From Chitinophaga alhagiae (lineage in GTDB: Bacteria > Bacteroidota > Bacteroidia > Chitinophagales > Chitinophagaceae), in NCBI RefSeq assembly GCF_003568665.1, contig NZ_QXMH01000001.1:1116001-1180000 (forward strand): a stretch of DNA of 64,000 nt. Reading direction: 5' to 3'. The notes below the pieces were generated by a model. It saw only the letters and a program-made list of their open reading frames with translations, made no database searches and had not been told where the DNA came from. Within the stretch, counting starts at the first letter, position 1; each line of letters begins with the position of its first letter. Shown piece after piece: positions 8,817-17,582 of the stretch. The position numbers and the translations under genes were made by a program.

Positions 8817-9350
8817 ATGAAAAAGAACGTGCTCATTTTCGGGTCTATAGCCGGCCTTCTCCTTACCGCCATGATGATCTTCTCTACTGTTATGTGTTAT
8901 ACCAACCCGGAATTTGAGGGTAATGAAACGGTAGGGTACCTGAGTATGATCCTCATTTTCTCCCTGATCTTTGTAGGCATTAAAAATTACCGCGACAAGT
9001 ACAACAATGGCGTGATCTCCTTTGGCAAGGCCTTTAAAACGGGTTTCCTCATTGCGCTGGTAGCCTCCACCATGTATACGGTGGTATGGCTGGTGGACTA
9101 TTACGTGTTCATCCCCGACTTCCTGGACAAGTACATTGCCAATATGTTGCGGCAGGCGCAGCAAAAAGGGGCCACGGCCGCGGAAATGGCCAGCAAAACG
9201 GCAGAAATGAACAAGTTCAGGGAAATGTACAAAAACCCGCTGCTGGTGATAGTGATCACTTACCTGGAGGTGCTGCCGCTGGGCGCGCTGATAGCGCTTA
9301 TTTCCGCCTGGATATTGCGAAGAAAACAGCCCCGGCCCGCGGTAGCCTGA
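8817..9350 (+). CDS. DUF4199-family membrane protein
   Basis: 177 residues from the ATG at 8817 (MKKNVLIFGSIAG), chosen over the upstream start of the open frame because the first transmembrane segment begins here. Four hydrophobic segments are visible: about 5-25, 38-56, 74-94 and 143-165. The segment ISFGKAFKTGFLIALVAS before the third helix is typical of DUF4199. Residues 105-140 form an amphipathic, Ala/Met/Lys-rich stretch between helices 3 and 4. Molecular role unknown. It follows the LuxR-type gene by 116 bp and may share its control. Confidence 0.8.
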   Translation: MKKNVLIFGSIAGLLLTAMMIFSTVMCYTNPEFEGNETVGYLSMILIFSLIFVGIKNYRDKYNNGVISFGKAFKTGFLIALVASTMYTVVWLVDYYVFIPDFLDKYIANMLRQAQQKGATAAEMASKTAEMNKFREMYKNPLLVIVITYLEVLPLGALIALISAWILRRKQPRPAVA

Positions 9351-9421
9351 TCCTGACCGGAAAAGGCAATATGGCCCTCCGCGTTGCGATGCGCTACAGG
9401 GTTACCGGTACAACGCAACGC

Positions 9422-9805
9422 CTACATCACCAGCTCTTCATGTAATTGTTTCAAGGTTTGCAGCGGGTCTGTGCACAGGCCCGCATGCACCTTGGAGGTT
9501 TGCACAATGGTACTGCGGGTGGCGGTGAGCCAGCGGAAGCGGGAGCCGGCATCCAGCTGGCCAATGGGGCCGGCGCCCGGCCCTCCCTTGCTGATATTGT
9601 CAATGGCATGCAGGTATGCCTTTACTTCTTCCACATCTATAGCCGCACAAAATGCCCGGAGCCGCGCTTCGTTCAGCGTGATCATGGCCTGCAGGAAAAC
9701 GGGGCGTTTGCAGTAGAGGATCACGCCCACGTTCAGGAACTCTTCCCGTTCCACCCTTGGCACAATGCGTACAACGGCATATTCAAATGAGTGCTTTTCT
9801 GGCAT
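9422..9805 (-). CDS. DUF3037-family protein
   Basis: 127 residues. The start EYAVVRIVPRVEREEFLNVG and the following VILYCKRPVF are the hallmark of DUF3037. Function of the family is unknown. It overlaps the 3' end of the HipA-like kinase gene by 23 bp and is read from the same strand, so the two are translationally coupled. The pair recurs in many Bacteroidota and Pseudomonadota genomes, so DUF3037 probably works with the kinase. Confidence 0.9.
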   Translation of the reverse strand: MPEKHSFEYAVVRIVPRVEREEFLNVGVILYCKRPVFLQAMITLNEARLRAFCAAIDVEEVKAYLHAIDNISKGGPGAGPIGQLDAGSRFRWLTATRSTIVQTSKVHAGLCTDPLQTLKQLHEELVM

Positions 9806-10571
9806 GTTGTGCTTCTTTTACAAAAACTTCAGCGTTGGCTATTCGTGTGGTCAGAAAATTATAATACATCTCGCGGTATTCGCCGGCCGCGCCATCCGGG
9901 AACCAGGCATCCGGCAGCAATAACACTATGCTGCGGATGAGGGCCGGCGTCAGTATTTCGCGGAAAGCCTTGTCTGTAGCCTCCAGCTCACTGGCCTGCG
10001 GCAGCAGCACATGATCCTTTATCTGCACAAAGGGCCGTTTGGCCGGTTCTTCCCAGTTTTGCCCGGCATGGTGAAAGTACAGCGCAGCGCCATGATCTAT
10101 CAGCCACAGCTCCCGGTGCCACATCAGCATGTTGGTATTGCGCGCGGTACGGTCTACATTGGTCAGCAGGCCATCCAGCCAGACGATCTGCGATGCCAGC
10201 GCCGGGCCTACCGCAGTAACCGTCGGGTCAAACGTAATAGCGCCGGAAAGGTAATGCAGTCCCAGGTTAAGGCCTGCGCTGGCCTTCAGCAGGTCCTGTA
10301 TCTCCTCATCAGGCTCGGTGCGGCCAAAGGCGGCATCCAGATGGGCAAATACGATTTCGGGTACTTTCAGTCCCACGGCGCGCGCAATCTCACCGCCTAT
10401 CAGCTCCGCAATAAGGGCCTTGATGCCCTGGCCCGCGCCGCGGAATTTGAGCACGTACAAAAAACCGTCGTCTGCCTCGGCAATAGCCGGCAGCGAGCCG
10501 CCCTCCCGCAGCGGGGTTACGTAGCGCGTTACATCTACCTTTCTGATGATTGTTTGCTGGCGTTCTTCCAT
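9783..10571 (-). CDS. HipA-like kinase (HipA_2 type)
   Basis: 262 residues from the ATG at 10571 (MEERQQTIIRK); the frame is open for ten more codons. It follows the HipA-type protein-kinase fold: a nucleotide-binding Lys in YVLKF (about residue 42), a helix AELIGGEIARAVGLKVPE, a catalytic loop NVDRTARNTN (Asp about 140, Asn about 145) and a DFG-like DHG at 159-161 in LWLIDHGAALYF. It lacks the N-terminal subdomain of classical HipA toxins, and no HipB-type helix-turn-helix antitoxin is next to it. Its partner is instead the overlapping DUF3037 gene. Target and whether it is toxic are unknown. Confidence 0.85.
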   Translation of the reverse strand: MEERQQTIIRKVDVTRYVTPLREGGSLPAIAEADDGFLYVLKFRGAGQGIKALIAELIGGEIARAVGLKVPEIVFAHLDAAFGRTEPDEEIQDLLKASAGLNLGLHYLSGAITFDPTVTAVGPALASQIVWLDGLLTNVDRTARNTNMLMWHRELWLIDHGAALYFHHAGQNWEEPAKRPFVQIKDHVLLPQASELEATDKAFREILTPALIRSIVLLLPDAWFPDGAAGEYREMYYNFLTTRIANAEVFVKEAQHARKALI

Positions 10572-10638
10572 ATCAAAATTCGTTGCAAATATATATAACA
10601 ATTGGCTGGCCAGGGTGCAGTTCCGTTATGCCGGGCAA

Positions 10639-11166
10639 TCACGGGCGCATTTCCATATCATAACGGTCAAGCCCCGGGCCGTAAGCATCTTTGGAAACGC
10701 GTACGGTGCGGAAACCCAGCTTTTCAAAAAACCGGCAGGAATGCTGGGTAGTGTCCAGGATGATGGTGCTGCCAGGGCAAATTTCCCGGATCTTTTCCAA
10801 CCGGTACAGGAACAGGGCCTTGCCCAGCCCTTTTTTGTGCAGGGCGTTGGTGATGAGGCCCCAGGCCATTGTGGCTTCCCGCTTTTGCAGGTCTGCAAAA
10901 AAACCGCCGCAGCCTATAACTTCCCCGTTTTCTTCCACCACATAGTAATGTTCCACACCGCCTGCGCCGGGCGTGTTGCCGGGCGGAGCGTCTGAAGGCG
11001 CCTGTTCATCTTTGTTTGGCGGAACGCCTGGTTCCCGCTGGGCCAGCTCGTCCAGCCAGCCCGCATAATCCGTCAGCTCATCCGGTGCAAAAAAACGGGG
11101 TATGTTGCTTTCAAACGCTTTCAGGCAGCCCGCTTTATCAGCAGGGAGATAAGGTCTGATGATCAT
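10639..11166 (-). CDS. GNAT-family N-acetyltransferase
   Basis: 175 residues, start MIIRPYLPAD as in many GNAT enzymes. The acetyl-CoA-binding motif A is present as ITNALHKKGLGKALF near residues 110-125, preceded by the beta4 strand MAWGLI. The C-terminal strand/helix pair reads HSCRFFEKLGFRTVRV. Residues 45-70 carry a Pro/Gly-rich insertion that interrupts the usual alpha2 region and probably forms a loop. Acceptor substrate unknown. The gene ends 67 bp before the HipA-like gene starts. Confidence 0.9.
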   Translation of the reverse strand: MIIRPYLPADKAGCLKAFESNIPRFFAPDELTDYAGWLDELAQREPGVPPNKDEQAPSDAPPGNTPGAGGVEHYYVVEENGEVIGCGGFFADLQKREATMAWGLITNALHKKGLGKALFLYRLEKIREICPGSTIILDTTQHSCRFFEKLGFRTVRVSKDAYGPGLDRYDMEMRP

Positions 11167-11244
11167 ATAACGAAACTATCATTTAATGTTTGATATACAG
11201 CGGCCCGTTGGTTTTTTACCTAATTTTATTACAAACCCCGCTGT

Positions 11245-12609
11245 ATGCAAACTGTACACAACCCAGCATCCGCCTTTATTGCGGCCGCCTGCGTGCCGGT
11301 TGGGGACACGCATGTATCCGGCACGCTGGATGCGGCAGAAGCCATACTGGCAGCACACCCTGAAGCAGCAGACGCCAACATTTACACAGCCGCCATACTG
11401 GGCCATGAAAACCGCGTGAAGGAACTGCTGGCGCAGCAACCGGCGCTGGCCACGGCGCAGGGCGGCCCGCACAACTGGGACGCGCTTACCTACCTTTGTT
11501 TTTCAAGATACCTGTGGATGCCTTCCACCCGCCGTAACGGCAACGGGCATCTGCACTGCGCCCGCATGCTGCTGGAGCACGGCGCTAATGCCAATGCCGG
11601 GTGGATGGATGACAGCCATCTCCCTGAACCCGGATGGGAAAGCGTACTTTACGGCGCCGCGGGCATTGCCCACCACGGGCCGCTCACACGCCTGCTGCTG
11701 CAATACGGCGCAGACCCGAATGACGGAGAAACGGTGTACCATACACCGGAAAGCTATCATAACGAGGCCATGGAAGCGCTGGTGGAAACGGGCCGGCTGA
11801 GCCGGGAAAGTATCAACGCCATGCTGCTGCGGAAAACAGACTGGCACGACTATAACGGCGTACGGTACCTGCTGGCCGCAGGCGCTGACCCCAACTATAT
11901 GACGCATTGGCGGCGCAGCCCGCTGCAAAGCGCTGTGCTCCGTGATAACGACCTTCACATTGTAGTACTGATGATGGAACATGGCGGCAACCCGCTGCTG
12001 GAAAACGGGTTTGATGGCCGCTCCTCCCTCTCCATGGCCGCCCGGCGGGGCCGGGGAGACCTGCTGCGCCTGTTTGAACAATGGGGCGTACCTTTTGAAC
12101 TGCACGGCGTAGAGGCGCTGATAGCGGCCTGCGCCCTCAACGATGCCGCCCGCGCGCAAACCCTGGTGGATGAAGACCCGGCCCTCCTGGCAGCGCTGCT
12201 GGCGGAGGAAGGTACATTACTGGCGGAATTTGCCGGCAATGGCAATACGGAAGGGGTGCAACTGCTGTTGCAACTGGGCGTGCATGTAGATGCGCCGTAT
12301 GTGCATGGCAACGGGTACTTCGGCATTGCCGGCAACAGCACCGCCCTGCACGTGGCTGCCTGGCGTGCGCATCACAGTACGCTACAGCTCCTGCTCAAAC
12401 ACCACGCCGCCGTAAACGCCAAAGACGGGCAGGGGCGCAGTGCATTGGCGCTGGCCGTGCTGGCCTGTACAGACTCTTACTGGACAGACCGCCGCAACCC
12501 CGCGTCTGTAGCCGCGCTGCTACATGCAGGCGCCGATACGGCCGGTGTGAAGTACCCCAGCGGCTATCATGAGGTAGACAAGCTGTTAGCCCCGTATTAT
12601 ACGTTGTAA
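11245..12609 (+). CDS. Ankyrin-repeat protein
   Basis: 454 residues built almost wholly of ankyrin-type helix-turn-helix repeats. Clear examples read RMLLEHGANANAG, RLLLQYGADPNDG, RYLLAAGADPNYM, VLMMEHGGNPLLE, QLLLQLGVHVDAP and QLLLKHHAAVNAK. No signal peptide, transmembrane helix or catalytic domain is seen, so it is most likely a cytoplasmic protein-binding scaffold. The gene stands alone, divergent from the GNAT gene and convergent with doxX. Confidence 0.88.
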   Translation: MQTVHNPASAFIAAACVPVGDTHVSGTLDAAEAILAAHPEAADANIYTAAILGHENRVKELLAQQPALATAQGGPHNWDALTYLCFSRYLWMPSTRRNGNGHLHCARMLLEHGANANAGWMDDSHLPEPGWESVLYGAAGIAHHGPLTRLLLQYGADPNDGETVYHTPESYHNEAMEALVETGRLSRESINAMLLRKTDWHDYNGVRYLLAAGADPNYMTHWRRSPLQSAVLRDNDLHIVVLMMEHGGNPLLENGFDGRSSLSMAARRGRGDLLRLFEQWGVPFELHGVEALIAACALNDAARAQTLVDEDPALLAALLAEEGTLLAEFAGNGNTEGVQLLLQLGVHVDAPYVHGNGYFGIAGNSTALHVAAWRAHHSTLQLLLKHHAAVNAKDGQGRSALALAVLACTDSYWTDRRNPASVAALLHAGADTAGVKYPSGYHEVDKLLAPYYTL

Positions 12610-12615
12610 GCCGCG

Positions 12616-13038
12616 CTACCGCTTCCCGAAGATCTTATAGTCCAGCGAAATTTTGCCTGGCCCGGCAAAGAGGAACAGCAGTGCAATGCCAAAGAACGTC
12701 AGCGGCAATTCAAAAGCGCCGCCGCCGGTCATGTTCACGAACGGATCTTTAAAGACCACGCTGTGAAAATACACGGCCACCGCCATGGTGATACCAATAG
12801 CCAGCGATGCAATGGGCGTAATTAAACCCAGTACTAAAAGAATGCCGCCGCCAAATTCTGACACTGCGGCCATCACCTGCCAGAACGGTGATAAAGATAC
12901 GGGCCCGCCTGCCGGCATCCATGAGGCCGGAGCCTGGATCTTGCCCCAGCCATGCATAATGAACGCAACGCCCACTATCAGGCGCAATACAAACAGAGCG
13001 GTTGAAGTTGCTGTAGGTGTAGCAGGTACTTTGAACAT
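12616..13038 (-). CDS. DoxX-family membrane protein
   Basis: 140 residues with four hydrophobic helices. The first carries the family pattern LRLIVGVAFIMHGWGKI, followed by EFGGGILLVLGLITPIAS; the last ends FAGPGKISLDYKIF. DoxX-type proteins are small integral membrane proteins linked in different organisms to quinone or redox processes, but the role of this subgroup is not settled. The gene lies 49 bp downstream of the dehydrogenase/cytochrome gene on the same strand and could be the tail of that operon. Confidence 0.9.
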   Translation of the reverse strand: MFKVPATPTATSTALFVLRLIVGVAFIMHGWGKIQAPASWMPAGGPVSLSPFWQVMAAVSEFGGGILLVLGLITPIASLAIGITMAVAVYFHSVVFKDPFVNMTGGGAFELPLTFFGIALLFLFAGPGKISLDYKIFGKR

Positions 13039-13087
13039 GGTGTATCAGGTTTGAACACTCTTAATTTACGCTTTTTTCAGCATTTCG

Positions 13088-14848
13088 TTATAAGGAGAGG
13101 ATGTACCGGGCTATCTTCCGCGTATCCGTCAGCGGGATATTGGCATGGGGAGACATGGGCACGGGGCCCCATACCCCGCTGCCGCCCTTGATGATCTTTT
13201 GTGCAATCAGGTCCACGTTTGCCTCTGTGGGCCTGTATTTTTTTGCGATGTCTGCGTAAGATGGGCCGATCAGTTTTTCAGCAGGTTTATGGCAGGCCAC
13301 ACAGTCTGATTTCGAGATCAGCAGCCGCCCTTCTTCAATATCTTTTTTAGCGAACACCGGCGCCTTCATAACAGGCGTATTATCCGGCAGCAGCCGGTTT
13401 GCCGTATAGCAGATGAGTTTGTTCCGCAGCTCCCGGCCCCCTGTGGTGCGGATGTTAGACAACTTCAGTTCGTATACATAACCGGCCTGGAGGCTGTTGA
13501 GAATGATGGACACGCGCTTGCGGTCAGGAGACAGTATCACCTGTTTAACAGGCACACTGTCAAGATCCATCTGGTGCGACCCGTATTTTTTATGATAGCT
13601 GTAATTGTAGTGGCGCAGGGAATAATTGGCAGCGTTGCGCGCCGTGGCGGCATCTACCGGCAAGGTGAACGTGAGGTCAAAACCCCGCCTGGTTATTTTC
13701 ATGGTATGAATATCCAGCGGCGTTGTTCCGGTGTAAACAATGCGTTGAATGCCCAGGTCTCCCAGCCAGCCATGAGCGTTCTGGCCAACATAGAGGCTGC
13801 CGTCTGGCGCAAAGGCCAGGCGGTTGTTGCCTTTCCGGAGGCCCTGGCCGTCAAGGAAGGGCACGCAGGCGCCCTGCATTTCTCCGTCCACTTTTTCCAG
13901 CATCACCCTCACAATGCGGCCCTGGTTCATTTCCCCTACCAGCAGCTGCCCGGCAAAGGGGCCGAACTTGCCGCGGGTTGCATCGCAAAGCGGCTGCGAG
14001 GGCGAGTTGGCCATGATGCCATGAGGGAACAACACGGCAGCTTTGGTACGCAGGCTGTCCAGCGCCGTTACCGGCAATGCAAAAGGGCTGCCCCTGTTCC
14101 ATCCCTTTCTCCATACCAGGCTGGCCGGATGGCCGTAGAAAGCTCCTTCCTTTACATGCAACAGCCAGCTGGTACCGATCCAGTCTCCCTGGTTGTCTGT
14201 AACGAACAGGTTGCCCGCCAGGTCAAAACCGATGCCGTTCGGTGAGCGGAAACCGCTGGCATAGGGCAGCAGTTTGCCTGAGGGCGTCAGCTTCATTACC
14301 CAGCCGCGGTAAGGCACGGCGGAGAACATCTGCTTTTGCCCGTCTGCCCCGTCTCTTCCCTCCGGCCTGATGGCTCCCCGCACTTCCGGCCGCATGGAGC
14401 CGCCGGGCGAAGATGCGTTAAGCGCAATGAACAGGTTACCGGCTTTGTCTTTCACAGGGCCGTAGTTAAACTCATGGTAGTTACCGGAAATACCGAAGCC
14501 GTCCGTTACCGTCTCATACAGGTCTGCCACGCCATCCCCATTCGTATCTTTCAGGCGCGTCAGCTCCGGCCGCTGCATGACCAGCACTTCGGCGTTGCTG
14601 ATCACCAGCATGCCCAGGGGATCATGCAGGCCTTCGGCAAACAGTTTCCATTGTTTTGTTTTGGGTTGGTACGTCATTATTTCGCCGCGGGTAAACCCGG
14701 CCATCAACCGGCCGTCCGGCAGCAATTCAATAGCGCCTACTTCCGCGGTGAGGCCTTCCGGCATGGGGATGGTTTCCACTTTGTATGACTGTGCAAAAAT
14801 GCTGCCCGCACTCAACAGCCATGCTGACAAGAGCACCCGGTACTTCAT
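13088..14848 (-). CDS. Glucose/sorbosone-dehydrogenase-like beta-propeller fused to cytochrome c
   Basis: 586 residues with a signal peptide (about 1-20, ending IFAQ). Residues 25-370 form a six-bladed propeller of the soluble glucose/sorbosone dehydrogenase type, the fold that binds PQQ (examples: SGFRSPNGIGFDLAGNLFVTDNQGDW and the blade around GSLYVGQNAHGWLG, each split here by loops). A class I cytochrome c domain ends the protein, with the heme motif CVACH at about 516-520 and a probable Met ligand in PMSPH near 566. It likely oxidises a sugar or alcohol in the periplasm and passes electrons to its own heme. It starts inside the stop of the cupredoxin gene (ATGA overlap). Confidence 0.85.
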   Translation of the reverse strand: MKYRVLLSAWLLSAGSIFAQSYKVETIPMPEGLTAEVGAIELLPDGRLMAGFTRGEIMTYQPKTKQWKLFAEGLHDPLGMLVISNAEVLVMQRPELTRLKDTNGDGVADLYETVTDGFGISGNYHEFNYGPVKDKAGNLFIALNASSPGGSMRPEVRGAIRPEGRDGADGQKQMFSAVPYRGWVMKLTPSGKLLPYASGFRSPNGIGFDLAGNLFVTDNQGDWIGTSWLLHVKEGAFYGHPASLVWRKGWNRGSPFALPVTALDSLRTKAAVLFPHGIMANSPSQPLCDATRGKFGPFAGQLLVGEMNQGRIVRVMLEKVDGEMQGACVPFLDGQGLRKGNNRLAFAPDGSLYVGQNAHGWLGDLGIQRIVYTGTTPLDIHTMKITRRGFDLTFTLPVDAATARNAANYSLRHYNYSYHKKYGSHQMDLDSVPVKQVILSPDRKRVSIILNSLQAGYVYELKLSNIRTTGGRELRNKLICYTANRLLPDNTPVMKAPVFAKKDIEEGRLLISKSDCVACHKPAEKLIGPSYADIAKKYRPTEANVDLIAQKIIKGGSGVWGPVPMSPHANIPLTDTRKIARYILSL

Positions 14849-15948
14849 AATACGGTGATTGTGATATTAAATTCCCTGGCCTGCAGGGCTGTTAACAACA
14901 AGGCGTTCTGCTTCCACTGGCCGGCGGAAGCGGTATAGGCAACGCCCGTTTGCGGCGCGGTATGGAACACCAGGCCTTTTGTGTTGCCGGTGATCCGGAA
15001 ATAGCGTACAATGCCTTTGCCGTCTTCCTTCGGTTTGATAAGCTCGTATACATGAGCGCCGTTTACGGTGTAGTGAAATTCAGGATACCGGTTTACCAGC
15101 CGGTACCCTTTGAAGCGGATAACCGCTGCCTGCGGCGCTCCCTGGAAGGCCAGCGGGTAAGCCGGCGCTTCAGTAAAAAAGATGTGGCCGGTTACTTTTG
15201 CCAGCGCATCGCCTTTACCTTTCCAGAGGTCTGAATTATCCAGGAAACCACCCTCCCAGGCAAAACGCAGTTTGCAGGTACCCGCATCCCAGCAGTAGGA
15301 AAGGTTTTGCGGGAGGCTTACGGCTATTGCGGCGGGACTGGCCCCTTCAATGAACACGCGGTAGTGATAAGGCGGCACCGGCGTGTACGGATGCAGTGTT
15401 TGGGATGCATGCCCGTGATGAGCCGTATGGTGCGTTTCATCTTCTTCCAGGCTGGCGTCAGACTGCCGCCGGGAAGGCGGGATGTTCATATCTGCCGCAA
15501 GGTCTGGCAGCTGCGCATCCTGCTTTACATACATAGCGCCATACATGATGAGGCCATGACCGGGGTAGGTGCATACATAAGGGTATACGCCTTCCTGCTG
15601 CGGCGCGGTGAACTCCAGCGTTCTTTCCTGCTCCGGTTCCGTAACGGGAATAGACCAGAGCACCTGTTCCCCGGCGGGGATATAATCCGTTGCAGGGCCC
15701 TGCGCGCCCAGTTCCTGCGCCATGTTCACCACCTGCTCCCGCGTGCCGGGGCGCGTGATCAGCAGGTTGTGGTTCATATCGTCCGTATTGGTGAATACCA
15801 GTTTTACACGCGCGCCCGGCTTCACATGGAAGCGCACCACATCGTACTGCAGGCCTTGCAATACTTTCATGTGAATGATGAGCGGCGTGTCTTGCGCCAT
15901 GCAGCTGCCGGCGTAACAGCAGGCCAGCAGCCAGAGTAATGTTTTCAT
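14845..15948 (-). CDS. Cupredoxin (azurin/plastocyanin-like) protein with extra C-terminal domain
   Basis: 367 residues with a signal peptide (about 1-18, ending CMAQ). Residues 22-141 form a type 1 copper domain with all four ligands visible: His60 (DDMNHN), Cys126 and His131 (VCTYPGH) and Met135. The remaining 200 residues include an acidic/His-rich linker (DEDE and HHTAHHGH near 170-180) and a beta-rich domain I do not recognise. It overlaps its neighbours by 4 bp on both sides (ATGA), so it belongs to a tightly coupled three-gene operon. It probably carries electrons for the downstream dehydrogenase-cytochrome. Confidence 0.85.
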   Translation of the reverse strand: MKTLLWLLACCYAGSCMAQDTPLIIHMKVLQGLQYDVVRFHVKPGARVKLVFTNTDDMNHNLLITRPGTREQVVNMAQELGAQGPATDYIPAGEQVLWSIPVTEPEQERTLEFTAPQQEGVYPYVCTYPGHGLIMYGAMYVKQDAQLPDLAADMNIPPSRRQSDASLEEDETHHTAHHGHASQTLHPYTPVPPYHYRVFIEGASPAAIAVSLPQNLSYCWDAGTCKLRFAWEGGFLDNSDLWKGKGDALAKVTGHIFFTEAPAYPLAFQGAPQAAVIRFKGYRLVNRYPEFHYTVNGAHVYELIKPKEDGKGIVRYFRITGNTKGLVFHTAPQTGVAYTASAGQWKQNALLLTALQAREFNITITVL

Positions 15949-17231
15949 ATGCGGGAGTGCTTGCTGAACATCTTTTCGTAATGCGCAACCGGCTCAAAAA
16001 TACCGCCGCTGCGTTCATAAAAATCTTTATTGAGCCGGAACATACCGTCCGAAGGATCTTCCCAGCCGGGCGCGTGCTGCTTCATCTGTTGCCAGCGGCA
16101 ATAGTTGGCATCGCCATTGGTTTCCATCAGCCCCATACCCATGCCGGGAAACGGCGCCAGGCGCGCCGCCAGGTTTTTGTGCCAGTTCACCAGCAGGGGG
16201 TTCACCGTAAGGTCGGAGCACATGCAGGGCACATTTCTTTCGTGCGCCAGGCGCGCCACGGGCAGCGACATACTCAGCGTTTTGGCAATGCCTTTCAGCA
16301 CCAGCGCGCCGTACCCCTGCTCCAGCCGCGCCTGCGCATCCTGTTCATTATGAATACTGTCATCCGCCGCCACACGTACGCCTACATCACCAACATATTC
16401 TGTATTGGTCTCGCTCAAAGGCTCCTCATACAACAGCACCTGGTCAAAGGCGCCTATTTTACGGGCATGGTCAAGATAGCGCAGGAGGGTCTCTTTTTTT
16501 TTGTACCGCGCATTGGCGTCCATAGTGTACAACAGCTGGCTGCTGGCCGTGTGTGGCGTACGCAGGTCTTTCAATGCAGCATGGATGGCGGTGAGGCGCT
16601 CCATATCCAGCCGCAGCATTTCCTCCTGGCTGCCCGGGTGGCCCGTTTTTATCTTGAACACAAAAAAACCTTCATGGGCCGCCCGCACAATATCTGCCAC
16701 GGGCATATTGTAAGATACCTGGTAGAGGATGGCAATGCTTTGGTTGCGGTGTTGCAACGCCGGTTTGAATACCGCGGGCAACATGTCATCAAAGGAAGAA
16801 AAGCCGTTCTCCGCGGCATATAACAGCCAGGCGGCATTGTCTACGCTCACCAGCGCATTCAATATAAAATTGTCGTTCACGGTACACCCGGCCAGTTGCG
16901 TGGCCGCTTCTTTTACGGCGGGCAGAATGGCATGCAACAGGTCTACCGGCGTATGGAAGGGTGTTTTTTTTACCAGTTCAAGCGCCCGGTTACAGAGGGC
17001 GTACATCAGCGCATTGCCGCCTGCTTCCGGCTGTGCCGCAAAAAAGTCAGCATCTCCGTACAGTACGCTTTGCGTGGCCAGGCCCGTTCCGGAAACGCCC
17101 GAAGCAGCCTGCAGGTGGGCGGCTACCTGCCACAATTCCGTCAGGTAGTTGCCTTTGAACCCGAAGGGGCGTACCAGCGGTTCCCGTTCAAAATTTGAGC
17201 TGGTGGCAGTGACGTGGATCTTTTTTAACAT
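15945..17231 (-). CDS. Enolase-superfamily enzyme (mandelate racemase/muconate lactonizing type)
   Basis: 428 residues from the ATG at 17231; an in-frame TTG lies 6 bp upstream. The catalytic barrel follows the muconate-lactonizing/epimerase pattern: KIKTG on strand 2, metal ligands Asp in MDAN, Glu in EEPL and Asp in AADDS, and a Lys in VLKGIAK on strand 6. Paired Lys bases are typical of epimerases, cycloisomerases and OSBS-like enzymes, not dehydratases. It has no signal peptide and so is cytoplasmic, unlike the two downstream products. It is the first gene of the operon, and its substrate is unknown. Confidence 0.85.
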   Translation of the reverse strand: MLKKIHVTATSSNFEREPLVRPFGFKGNYLTELWQVAAHLQAASGVSGTGLATQSVLYGDADFFAAQPEAGGNALMYALCNRALELVKKTPFHTPVDLLHAILPAVKEAATQLAGCTVNDNFILNALVSVDNAAWLLYAAENGFSSFDDMLPAVFKPALQHRNQSIAILYQVSYNMPVADIVRAAHEGFFVFKIKTGHPGSQEEMLRLDMERLTAIHAALKDLRTPHTASSQLLYTMDANARYKKKETLLRYLDHARKIGAFDQVLLYEEPLSETNTEYVGDVGVRVAADDSIHNEQDAQARLEQGYGALVLKGIAKTLSMSLPVARLAHERNVPCMCSDLTVNPLLVNWHKNLAARLAPFPGMGMGLMETNGDANYCRWQQMKQHAPGWEDPSDGMFRLNKDFYERSGGIFEPVAHYEKMFSKHSRI

Positions 17232-17237
17232 CAGCAA

Positions 17238-17582
17238 TTCGATTTCAGCGGTATAATATTACTCATTTTTCCCAGATTGTGTACGTACCCGGTAAAAATT
17301 TGACGAGCGGTGCAGCGGGCGGGAAAACTTCCTGGAAAGGGTAATGTGCGGGCAGCAGGCAAGCCGGTACGCCCGCATGAGCGCAGACAGGATGCACCCG
17401 GCGTTGCATAAACAAAACTTCCTGGAAAGGGTAATGCGCGGGCAGCAGGCAAGCCGGTACGCCCGCATGAGCGCAGACAGGATGCACCCGGCGTTGCATA
17501 AACAATGAAGCGGTGGTACCTATGCAAGTTGAGGAGAAAGCATGTTCAAAAAACAGCCCGCCGGCAGGATCAGGCACGGCGT
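17238..17582. other. Intergenic region with 90-bp tandem duplication
   Basis: 345 bp between the enolase-superfamily gene and the DUF6265 gene, both leftward. Apart from the duplication at 17324-17505, I see no gene-like signal here. Minus-strand open frames through it exist only because the repeat period is a multiple of three. Confidence 0.6.
17324..17505. repeat. Tandem duplication, two 90-bp units
   Basis: The segment starting AAAACTTCCTGGAAAGGG occurs at 17324 and again at 17414, so the period is 90 bp. The two copies run to AACAA at 17415 and 17505 and differ at a single base (T at 17347, C at 17437). Near-identity points to a recent duplication. It lies upstream of the enolase-superfamily operon. 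Confidence 0.92.

Noticed and set aside
9381..9421. Terminator between DUF4199 and DUF3037 genes
   Set aside because: GCGTTGCG and CGCAACGC can pair between convergent genes, but the loop is 25 bases and no T-run follows.
17263..17577. Repeat protein encoded by the 90-bp duplication
   Set aside because: The frame is open only because 90 is a multiple of three. There is no promoter, homology or sensible start.
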